Shown here piece by piece: positions 1 through 5,437 of a stretch of 19,554 nt of DNA. The translations under genes were made by a program, and so were the position numbers. This DNA comes from Clostridia bacterium. Its GTDB lineage: Bacteria > Bacillota_A > Clostridia > Christensenellales > Aristaeellaceae. The notes below the pieces were generated by a model. That model was not told the DNA's origin. It saw nothing but the letters and a program-made list of their open reading frames with translations, and ran no database searches. The stretch's first letter is position 1; every line of letters starts with the position of its first letter. The stretch spans positions 1 to 19,554 of the forward strand of contig JAFXMP010000160.1 of the NCBI GenBank assembly GCA_017530275.1, read 5' to 3'.

Positions 1-14
1 AGTTGCGTGCAACT
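1..14. promoter_or_regulatory. Perfect inverted repeat, candidate operator
   Basis: The bases AGTTGCGTGCAACT form 6-bp arms (AGTTGC/GCAACT) around a GT centre. It sits upstream of the ferredoxin operon and next to a likely divergent minus-strand start. Its size and symmetry suit a dimeric regulator of the CRP/FNR type, which often control ferredoxin/hybrid-cluster-protein genes in anaerobes; that link is inference. It lies at the window edge, so the full site may be longer. Confidence 0.3.
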
Positions 15-61
15 CCTCTCCCCGTGCTTTGTAGTGTGCCTCTCTCAAACACATTGTACCA
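13..61 (-). promoter_or_regulatory. Divergent minus-strand extended -10 promoter and ribosome site
   Basis: Read on the minus strand, TGGTACAAT (53-61) is an extended -10 element (TGn plus TACAAT). About 30 bases downstream lies GGGGAGAGGAG (13-23), a good Shine-Dalgarno sequence. No convincing -35 was found. The implied gene would start just beyond the left edge, divergent from the ferredoxin operon. Plausible identities are a CRP/FNR-type regulator or a hybrid-cluster protein, but none of that gene is visible. Confidence 0.3.
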
Positions 62-136
62 CATGAGAACGGAAAATTCTGCGGCTCCCGTTTTCATCCC
101 TATTTGTGCCGGTGCCGCACCGACATGGTGATTACC

Positions 137-832
137 ATGATCCGGAAGATCATCCACATTGATGAAGATAAGTGTAACGGCTGCGGCCTGTGCGCCAGCG
201 CCTGCCATGAGGGAGCCATTGAAATGGTCAACGGGAAAGCAAAACTCGTTAGGGAAAACTTCTGCGATGGCTTCGGCGACTGCCTGCCCGGTTGTCCTAC
301 GGGAGCAATCACCTTTGAAGAACGGGAGGCGCCCGCATACGATGAAGCAGCTGTGAAGGCAGCGAAGGAAGCGCATCCTCACCATGAAGGCGGCTGCCCC
401 GGTTCCCGGATGATGCAGTTCTCCCATAGCGAAGAAACGCCCGCCCTGGCTGCGGTTGGAAACCCAGTATCCCGCCTTGCCCAATGGCCCTGCCAGATCA
501 AACTTGTACCGACGCAGGCTCCGTTTTTCGATGGCGCGAAGCTGCTGATCGCGGCGGACTGCACAGCTTACGCCTACGCCAATCTACATGAGGAATTCAT
601 GAGGGGCAAGGTCACCATCATCGGCTGTCCCAAGTTGGACGCCGTGGATTATACGGAGAAGCTGACGGAGATTATCAAAACAAACGATATTAAGAGTGTT
701 ACCATCGTGCGGATGGAGGTTCCTTGCTGCGGCGGATTACAGCGTGCGGCGCAGAACGCCTTGCAGGCCAGCGGTAAGTTTATCCCCTGGCAAGTGGTGA
801 CTATCTCCCGTGACGGACGGATACTGGATTGA
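137..832 (+). CDS. Ferredoxin-like 4Fe-4S protein with cysteine-rich C-terminal domain
   Basis: A 231-residue probable electron carrier of the cytoplasm. The N-terminus carries a classic 4Fe-4S motif with C13, C16, C19 and C23. A second cysteine set, C43, C49 and C53-P, follows in the CDGxGxC form common in anaerobe ferredoxins. Beyond residue 80 are further conserved-looking cysteines: CPGS at 87, C119, C142, GCPK at 164 and PCCGG at 197-198. These suggest another metal site or redox disulfides. Similar proteins accompany hybrid cluster protein genes (sometimes called FrdX) in anaerobes, but that assignment is from memory and not proven here. The ATG at 137 is chosen because homologous ferredoxins begin just before the first cysteine set. 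In-frame ATG at 125 and TTG at 104 are also possible, and none has a strong ribosome site. The next gene follows after 37 bases. Confidence 0.8.
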   Translation: MIRKIIHIDEDKCNGCGLCASACHEGAIEMVNGKAKLVRENFCDGFGDCLPGCPTGAITFEEREAPAYDEAAVKAAKEAHPHHEGGCPGSRMMQFSHSEETPALAAVGNPVSRLAQWPCQIKLVPTQAPFFDGAKLLIAADCTAYAYANLHEEFMRGKVTIIGCPKLDAVDYTEKLTEIIKTNDIKSVTIVRMEVPCCGGLQRAAQNALQASGKFIPWQVVTISRDGRILD

Positions 833-869
833 GCATTTTTCGCAAACTAAAAAACGGGGAAGCGATCAC

Positions 870-1907
870 ATGATCAAGGTAGCTTTTTATGACACCAAGG
901 AATACGATAAACCCTCTTTTGAGCGTTACGGCGCAATGGAGGAAATGCAGTTCTGTTTTTTGGAAACGAAGCTGAACGAGGATACCGTGGAGCTGGCCCG
1001 TGGTTGCGACGTGGTATGCGTCTTTGTCAACGATACGGTGAATGCCAAGGTCATTGATAAGCTGTACGAATTGGGCGTGAAGCTCATCGCCCTCCGTTCC
1101 GCTGGGTACAACAATGTGGATGTGCGCTCTGCCTTCGGAAAGATTCACGTCGTTCACGTCCCGGCCTATTCTCCCTACGCCGTAGCGGAGCACGCCATTG
1201 CGCTGCTGCTCACCTCCGTGCGCCGCATCCATAAGGCGTACAACCGCACACGGGAATTCAATTTTTCCCTGAACGGGCTGACCGGCTTCGATTTCCACGG
1301 CAAGACCATGGGCGTTATCGGCACCGGCAAGATCGGCAGGATTTTCATCGATATCTGCCGGGGGTTCGGCATGAAAGTGATTGCCTACGACCGATTCCCG
1401 GCGAAGGACAGCGGCATCGAGTATGTGTCGCTTGACGATCTATTTAAGCGCAGCGACATCATCTCCCTGCATTGCCCGCTGACTGACGAAACCCGGCACA
1501 TGATCGGCACGGATGCCATCAGCAAAATGAAAAAGGGTGTAGTGATCGTCAACACCTCCCGCGGCGGCCTGATCGACGCCGAAGCGCTGCTGGAGGGCAT
1601 TAAGGCCAGAAAAATCGGAGCTGCCTGCCTGGATGTGTATGAGGAAGAAGCGGACATTTTCTTCGAGGACCGGTCAGGGCACATCCTGAACGACGACCTC
1701 CTTTCCCGCCTGATCTCCATGCCAAATGTGATCGTGACCTCCCATCAGGCGTTTCTGACGGAGGAAGCCTTGAATAACATCGCGGAAACCACAGTAGGTA
1801 ACATCCAGTCCTATTTTGAAAAAGACGGCATCTGTAACAACGAACTGTGCTATCATTGCGGAAACATCGAACATTGCAAAAAAGAACGAAAAGAAAGATG
1901 CTTTTGA
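870..1907 (+). CDS. D-2-hydroxyacid dehydrogenase (D-lactate dehydrogenase type)
   Basis: This 345-residue cytoplasmic enzyme likely reduces pyruvate or another 2-oxoacid to the D-hydroxyacid with NADH. The Rossmann motif GTGKIG is at 151-156, with an Asp at 174 favouring NAD over NADP. The catalytic set is present: Arg231 in NTSRGG, Glu in the DVYEEE motif near 255-260, and His292 in SHQAF. The ATG at 870 follows a GGGGA ribosome site at 855-859; an upstream extension overlapping the previous gene is open but less likely. The protein ends with an unusual cysteine cluster (C322, C327, C330, C336, C344) beyond the normal family end near residue 320. It lies between two ferredoxin genes, and its stop overlaps the next gene's ribosome site, so the three are probably co-transcribed. 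Exact substrate is uncertain; D-lactate is the default inference. Confidence 0.85.
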   Translation: MIKVAFYDTKEYDKPSFERYGAMEEMQFCFLETKLNEDTVELARGCDVVCVFVNDTVNAKVIDKLYELGVKLIALRSAGYNNVDVRSAFGKIHVVHVPAYSPYAVAEHAIALLLTSVRRIHKAYNRTREFNFSLNGLTGFDFHGKTMGVIGTGKIGRIFIDICRGFGMKVIAYDRFPAKDSGIEYVSLDDLFKRSDIISLHCPLTDETRHMIGTDAISKMKKGVVIVNTSRGGLIDAEALLEGIKARKIGAACLDVYEEEADIFFEDRSGHILNDDLLSRLISMPNVIVTSHQAFLTEEALNNIAETTVGNIQSYFEKDGICNNELCYHCGNIEHCKKERKERCF

Positions 1908-1920
1908 GGATGAGCAGGCA

Positions 1921-2109
1921 ATGAAAACATATGTAGATCAGGAAATGTGCATCGGGTGCGGCCTGTGCGAGGGAACCTGTCCGGAGGTGTTCCGGATGAA
2001 CGAAGCGGGAAAGGCTGAAGCCTATGGTGATACTAATGATGAAAATCGTGAAGCTGTGACAGAAGCCATCAACGGCTGCCCGGTCAGCGCAATCACCGCG
2101 GAGCAGTAA
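1921..2109 (+). CDS. Small 4Fe-4S ferredoxin
   Basis: A 62-residue acidic ferredoxin that carries electrons in the cytoplasm. The cluster ligands are in CIGCGLC (C10, C13, C16) and the distal C53-P. C20 is an extra cysteine left from the two-cluster fold. Its length and single cluster match the monocluster ferredoxins of Thermotoga and Desulfovibrio type. The ATG at 1921 is preceded by GAGGA at 1906-1910, which overlaps the stop of the dehydrogenase, indicating translational linkage. Being in one operon with a hydroxyacid dehydrogenase and a larger ferredoxin suggests a shared redox pathway, though direct interaction is inference. Confidence 0.88.
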   Translation: MKTYVDQEMCIGCGLCEGTCPEVFRMNEAGKAEAYGDTNDENREAVTEAINGCPVSAITAEQ

Positions 2110-2435
2110 TCTGATCTATGAGGTTACCCTGATTCGGCCTATTGGATATCAAATGATCCTCTTCAATTCTGATAATGAATTAAGACAGATAATCTGCGCG
2201 GAAAAGGGACAGACATATCTATCACTTGCATAGGAGTACAGAACATACAGGGATAATCAATCTTTAACTTTCTGATAATTCGCTTCACCGCTTCTTGCAA
2301 TGTGCGCCTCCTGACGGTAGTATGCCACTACTACGAGGGTGGCGCTTTTTTCGCGTCCACCCAAGCCACGACGTGAGCGCACACACCTCGAAAGAAGGCG
2401 TAGCCGGATGTCGGGGAAAAAGAGGAGGTTTTTGG
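2110..2435. other. Intergenic region between redox operon and island
   Basis: About 326 bases without a convincing gene. The first 190 bases are AT-richer than the surroundings and show no clear signal. The second half holds the terminator-like hairpin at 2304-2351 and then a purine-rich leader ending in the ribosome site AGGAGG at 2423-2428 for the DUF6809-type gene. An open frame covers part of the region from 2295, but it crosses the hairpin and has no ribosome site. Confidence 0.5.
2304..2351 (+). terminator. Rho-independent terminator or attenuator
   Basis: A two-part hairpin: outer arms GCGCC (2304-2308) and GGCGC (2341-2345), inner arms GTAGTA (2317-2322) and TACTAC (2329-2334) with a six-base loop, followed by six T residues. 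It could end the redox operon about 195 bases downstream of its last stop, or act as an attenuator for the DUF6809-type gene 85 bases further on. The interrupted stem makes it weaker than a textbook terminator. Confidence 0.5.
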
Positions 2436-2717
2436 ATGCTCATGCAAGACCTATACCGGGGAAAAATCAGCCCCTACTCAACAATCACGACGAAAAACGG
2501 TAAAGCCCGTGATCGGCTGGATAAGGCACAGGAAGCCCTACTCGCAGCCCTACCCGAAGAGAAGCGGAGCCTGATCGACGCTTCACAGGACGCCTATATG
2601 GAACTGGTGATGGATGAGGGGGAGGCGGCTTTCGCGGAAGGTGTGAGGTTCGGCGTGAGGCTGATGATGGAAATCCTCTCCACGGGAGGAGGCGTGGAAA
2701 ATGCATCGAATAGCTGA
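2436..2717 (+). CDS. DUF6809-type small protein
   Basis: A 93-residue, mostly helical, acidic cytoplasmic protein. It shows the pattern I associate with DUF6809: an N-terminal LYRGKISP segment, a central LLAALPEEKR helix, and a C-terminal AFAEGVRFGVRLMMEIL segment. The family is of unknown function and is common on Firmicutes phages and integrative elements. The ATG at 2436 is chosen because AGGAGG at 2423-2428 lies seven bases upstream; a longer open frame reaching 2295 crosses a hairpin and is unlikely. Its neighbours are a frameshifted ORF and a transposase fragment, consistent with a decayed mobile island. Confidence 0.65.
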   Translation: MLMQDLYRGKISPYSTITTKNGKARDRLDKAQEALLAALPEEKRSLIDASQDAYMELVMDEGEAAFAEGVRFGVRLMMEILSTGGGVENASNS

Positions 2718-2902
2718 GATGGTAGCGGGCATTCGGCTGGAGTGAGAAGGAATGGAAACAGGCTGAGAAAATGACGTTCCGGTTTTTCGAGCGAATTGAT
2801 GTTTATCAGGGTTATCATCTGTATTTCACAATTGTGCCGGAAATCAGGCAGTTTCTGCCCGTGACCTTTTTATCGGGAAATTGGATTGAAAAAAGCAAAT
2901 AA
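2701..2902 (+). pseudogene. Frameshifted small ORF after the DUF6809-type gene
   Basis: An ATG at 2701 has an excellent ribosome site, GGGAGGAGG at 2684-2692 with eight bases of spacing, and overlaps the preceding gene by 17 bases. Its frame stops after 14 residues (TGA 2743-2745). The +1 frame then stays open to TAA at 2900-2902 and gives a plausible helical, aromatic-rich continuation that includes an internal ATG at 2771. A single base change near 2737-2745 would join both into a protein of about 66 residues. I do not recognise the product. It may be a dead phage or element gene, a sequencing error, or two tiny genes. Confidence 0.3.
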
Positions 2903-3011
2903 TCGAACGGAAATGATTGGATGAAGGATGATATTTATGAGGAAGTATGCAAGGGTGGGTTAATGAACCATAGCATTTCCTCCCTAAATAATTCGATTGC
3001 CAAAAACCAAA

Positions 3012-3036
3012 AAATCCTGTAAGGCCTACAGGATTT
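3012..3036 (-). terminator. Rho-independent terminator, minus strand
   Basis: Perfect 10-bp arms AAATCCTGTA (3012-3021) and TACAGGATTT (3027-3036) enclose five bases. On the minus strand the stem runs into TTTTTTGGTTTTT; on the plus strand there is no T run, so it acts for minus-strand transcription. It lies 26 bases after the stop of the micro-ORF at 3063-3119. Confidence 0.65.
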
Positions 3037-3062
3037 CTGCACGTCAAACGCTGGATTCGGTT

Positions 3063-3119
3063 TTATGCCTGTTTCCACAACAAAATGGAATAGTATCCGT
3101 ACATTCTGTTCGTGTCCAT
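3063..3119 (-). CDS. Possible 18-residue micro-ORF / leader peptide
   Basis: A minus-strand ATG at 3119 is preceded by GGGAGGTGA (3126-3134) with six bases of spacing, about as good a ribosome site as any in the window. The frame encodes 18 residues (MDTNRMYGYYSILLWKQA), with three tyrosines and one tryptophan, then stops. A strong terminator follows. It could be a genuine micro-protein, the leader peptide of an attenuator whose target gene was lost, or the start of a truncated gene. No known family recognised. Confidence 0.3.
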   Translation of the reverse strand: MDTNRMYGYYSILLWKQA

Positions 3120-3188
3120 AAGAAGTCACCTCCCACTCCGTTGCCACGGGAGAGGACAAAACAAGACGTTTCCCCAAAATAAAAGAGA

Positions 3189-3212
3189 GGCTTTGCCGAA
3201 AAAAGCAAAGCC
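3189..3212 (-). terminator. Rho-independent terminator of the transposase/SH3b chimera
   Basis: Eight-bp arms GGCTTTGC (3189-3196) and GCAAAGCC (3205-3212) with an eight-base loop lie nine bases past the minus-strand stop at 3221. On the minus strand the stem is followed by TCTCTTTTATTTT. Orientation and position fit termination of the minus-strand gene. Confidence 0.75.
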
Positions 3213-3220
3213 CTTGTCAT

Positions 3221-3550
3221 TTATCCGGTTGTGATTTCGCTGAACTCCCCAGCGACCCATCCAACCTGACTACCTACCTTTACGGCATGCCAGCCGTTAA
3301 GGGAGCTGGCCACGTAATCCAACGTTGTGCCCGGTGCGACAGCGGTAAGCCGGCTATAGCTGGTGCCGTTGCCCGTGCGGATGTTGACCTTCCCCCCGGA
3401 GGACTTGATGAGTACCTGGATGGTGTTCTGCCCCGATACAGGCTGGTCCTGCTCTGAATCAGGCTGTGTTTCCGTCATGGCCTGCTGCCCGACATCGTTA
3501 TCGGCTATAGTTGCCATCAGTGCTGTATGGGTCAGGTTGCCATACAGGCC
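3221..3550 (-). mobile_element. Remnant of a lysin-like gene (SH3b end), likely prophage-derived
   Basis: The SH3b-coding part, its linker and its terminator look like the 3' end of an N-acetylmuramoyl-alanine amidase or other endolysin. Such domains bind peptidoglycan. With the nearby DUF6809-type gene this suggests a mostly deleted prophage or integrative element. A cellular, non-phage wall hydrolase is an alternative source. Confidence 0.4.
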
Positions 3551-4030
3551 ATACTGATACAATCGCAGCTCGGAATCGGCAATGCACTTGCGAGGCACCA
3601 CCTTCACGTCGATCTGGATGCGCTCCCCAGGGTGCGTCATCTGCTCGTAGGGCTTCGGGGTATACTTCTTCACCTTCTTTTTCTGTGGCATCAGCCCTTC
3701 CCGTTTCATCACCCGATACAGTCTTTCCACACACCGGCTGTATCCTCTTTCCCGTAATCTGCACCACAGCTCGATAATTCCCAGATCGGGATTTCTTCGT
3801 CGCATGTTCCGGATCAGCTTCAGTTCTTCTTCCGTGTGCTGATTGGGATGGGCGTGGGGGCGTCTGGATTGACATTGCAGCGATTCCACGCTTCCATCCC
3901 ATCGCTTCCGCCAGAAGTAGATAAACGATCTGGCACGATTGTATTTCCGACTGGCTGCCTTCACCCCATACCGCTGTGCGTAGTTCATTAGGGATTGCAG
4001 ATACCTCATGTTCTGTGTTATACTCTTCAT
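3221..4030 (-). CDS. Chimera: truncated IS transposase fused in frame to an SH3b domain
   Basis: This 269-residue frame is two unrelated pieces. Residues 1 to about 160 match the N-terminus of a DDE (rve-type, IS481/IS3-like) transposase: a helix-turn-helix region (10-55), a second DNA-binding segment (65-112), and the start of the catalytic domain around QIDVK with the first Asp at 141. The other DDE catalytic residues are absent, so it cannot transpose. Residues 161-203 are a polar linker, and 204-267 are an SH3b domain (VNIRTGNGTSYS, GTTLDYV, GWHAVKVG, GWVAGEF) as found at the end of phage or bacterial cell-wall hydrolases. The join is near base 3550. The ATG at 4030 is chosen because AAGGAG (4041-4046) lies ten bases upstream and family members start at this point. 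The probable origin is deletion or insertion at an IS that removed the lysin's enzyme domain. A function is doubtful. Confidence 0.75.
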   Translation of the reverse strand: MKSITQNMRYLQSLMNYAQRYGVKAASRKYNRARSFIYFWRKRWDGSVESLQCQSRRPHAHPNQHTEEELKLIRNMRRRNPDLGIIELWCRLRERGYSRCVERLYRVMKREGLMPQKKKVKKYTPKPYEQMTHPGERIQIDVKVVPRKCIADSELRLYQYGLYGNLTHTALMATIADNDVGQQAMTETQPDSEQDQPVSGQNTIQVLIKSSGGKVNIRTGNGTSYSRLTAVAPGTTLDYVASSLNGWHAVKVGSQVGWVAGEFSEITTG

Positions 4031-4146
4031 GCAGGAGATGCTCCTTTCGGCTTCGTTGTTGCTGCAACTCAACTATAACCGATTTCGCATCCTCCTGCAC
4101 TTTCTTTTTGGGAACCCGCTGTCCAAGATGTATTGTAGTCCTACAA
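3545..4146 (-). mobile_element. Partial insertion sequence (DDE transposase 5' part)
   Basis: The IS fragment includes the first 160 codons of the transposase and its upstream end. A small palindrome, TTGTAG-TC-CTACAA at 4133-4146, lies where the IS end would be expected, and the open frame of a possible truncated gene begins next to it. The opposite end is missing, so no terminal repeats or target duplication can be paired. Boundaries are approximate. Confidence 0.5.
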
Positions 4147-4148
4147 GG

Positions 4149-4292
4149 GTGCCGCATCAAAAACTGGAAAGGGACTTGACAGTGGAAAAAAACTATGAGA
4201 AGATTGAATGGCTTGAAGTGAAGGAGAATGCGGTTTCCCTTTCTCTTCTGGAGCGGAACAGGAAGCGGAACGAAGGAGAAGGACAGGCATGA
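4149..4292 (+). pseudogene. Possible tail of a truncated gene, coupled to the GH43 start
   Basis: An open frame next to the IS end stays open for about 47 codons and closes with a TGA that overlaps the GH43 ATG as ATGA (4289-4292). Such overlaps are typical of operon partners. No ATG start with a ribosome site exists; TTG at 4176 and GTG at 4149 or 4182 are the only candidates. The sequence is charged and unrecognised. It may be the C-terminus of a gene cut by the IS, or chance. Confidence 0.2.
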
Positions 4293-5272
4293 ACCAGAAT
4301 AATGTGCGGCACACCCCCTGGAATACGCCTTTTATTGCCCAGCGGGCTGATCCGTTTATTACACGGATGGATGGGCGATGGTATTTTACCGCCTCGGTGC
4401 CCGTATATGACCGGATCGTATTGAGATGTGCGAACAGTCTGGAAGATCTGCGGACGGCGGTGGAAAAAACAGTCTGGTCGGCGCACGCTTCCGGTGTGAT
4501 GAGCAAGCATATCTGGGCGCCGGAGCTGCACAAGATCGATGGTGTATGGTATCTGTATTTTGCCGCGGGCGAAAAAGAGAATCCATGGGAAATCCGTCCT
4601 TGGGCCCTGCATTGTCAGGGGAAAGATCCGATGGAGGGGCCCTGGGTGGAATGCGGCAATTTGGAACGCGCCGAGGGCGACGAATTCAGCTTCACCGATT
4701 TTTCTTTGGATATGACCACCTTTGCGCACCATGGAAAACGGTACTGCGTATGGGCTGAAAAGGTAGGCACAGGAAAAAAGATTTCAAATCTGTATATTGC
4801 AGAGATGAAAAACGCCCTGGCCCTGAAAACACCGCAAATGCTGCTCACCTCGCCCGCCTACGGCTGGGAAAGGCATGGCTTCTGGGTCAACGAAGGCCCC
4901 GCCGCGCTGGAAACGGAAAGCAAGCTGGTTCTGGCCTATTCCGCCAGCGATACCGGCCCCGCCTACTGCATGGGCTTGCTGTGGATGGACAGGGACGGCG
5001 ACCCCATGGATATTTCCGCCTGGCACAAATCCAGCCGTCCCGTCTGCACCACGGACGCGGAAAAGGGCTTATTCGGGCCGGGACACAACAGCTTTTTCCG
5101 GGATGAAGCAGGGCAGGCGTATATGGCCTATCACGCCCGGACCTATGATGAAATCACCGGCGATCCGCTCTATGATCCCAACCGCCACACGTTTGTGATG
5201 AAGCTGTATTTTTCGGAGGGCCTGCCGGTGTTCGATTACCGAAACCAGATCTTTCAAGAGGAAAAAGAATAA
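4289..5272 (+). CDS. GH43 family glycosidase, probably cytoplasmic
   Basis: A 327-residue enzyme of glycoside hydrolase family 43, expected to release arabinofuranose or xylose by inversion. The five-bladed propeller residues are visible: catalytic base Asp21 (RADPF), pKa-modulating Asp141 (SLDMTTF), catalytic acid Glu202 (VNEGPA), and the metal/core His266 (GPGHNSFF). There is no signal peptide or transmembrane segment, so it should act on imported oligosaccharides. The ATG at 4289 follows GAAGGAGAAGG at 4272-4282. A terminator follows 13 bases after the stop. The subfamily and substrate cannot be fixed by eye; alpha-L-arabinofuranosidase or beta-xylosidase are both possible. The adjacent secreted arabinanase-like GH43 favours arabinose. 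Confidence 0.85.
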   Translation: MNQNNVRHTPWNTPFIAQRADPFITRMDGRWYFTASVPVYDRIVLRCANSLEDLRTAVEKTVWSAHASGVMSKHIWAPELHKIDGVWYLYFAAGEKENPWEIRPWALHCQGKDPMEGPWVECGNLERAEGDEFSFTDFSLDMTTFAHHGKRYCVWAEKVGTGKKISNLYIAEMKNALALKTPQMLLTSPAYGWERHGFWVNEGPAALETESKLVLAYSASDTGPAYCMGLLWMDRDGDPMDISAWHKSSRPVCTTDAEKGLFGPGHNSFFRDEAGQAYMAYHARTYDEITGDPLYDPNRHTFVMKLYFSEGLPVFDYRNQIFQEEKE

Positions 5273-5284
5273 TCAATGGGTTTA

Positions 5285-5306
5285 GGCGGCTTTCAGGCCG
5301 CTTTTT
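5285..5306 (+). terminator. Rho-independent terminator after the first GH43 gene
   Basis: Arms GCGGC (5286-5290) and GCCGC (5297-5301) with a TTTCAG loop are followed by TTTTT (5302-5306), 13 bases after the stop codon. It separates this GH43 gene from the next, which has its own promoter. Confidence 0.8.
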
Positions 5307-5339
5307 CCATATTTTTTCACTTTTTTTGTCGATTATGTA

Positions 5340-5369
5340 TTGACATTTTCCATTCGATCCATTATGATT
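5340..5369 (+). promoter_or_regulatory. Sigma-A promoter for the secreted GH43 gene
   Basis: TTGACA at 5340-5345 and TATGAT at 5364-5369 are separated by 18 bases, in an AT-rich tract directly downstream of a terminator. It is the clearest promoter in the window and would give a leader of about 60 bases. No clear operator palindrome was recognised over it. Confidence 0.75.
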
Positions 5370-5437
5370 GTGATAAGGAAAAATGCTTTTTGTTTTGACT
5401 TTATCCAAATCAAACTCACCAGGAAAGGACGAACCCC

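Noticed and set aside
2380..2420. CGAAAG and GTAGCCGG stretch recalling a cyclic-di-GMP riboswitch
   Set aside because: The conserved GEMM core and its pairing order could not be laid out; only short motifs agree, which chance allows.
2921..3022. A 33-codon plus-strand ORF
   Set aside because: It has no clear ribosome site and its end lies in the stem of a minus-strand terminator.
4008..4148. 5' part of a plus-strand frame leading to the GH43 start
   Set aside because: It is antisense to the transposase start and the IS end; only the part after about 4149 might be coding.
4176..4205. TTGACA as a promoter for the cytoplasmic GH43
   Set aside because: The best -10 candidates lie at 12 bases (TATGAG) or are poor matches at 18 bases (AAGATT).
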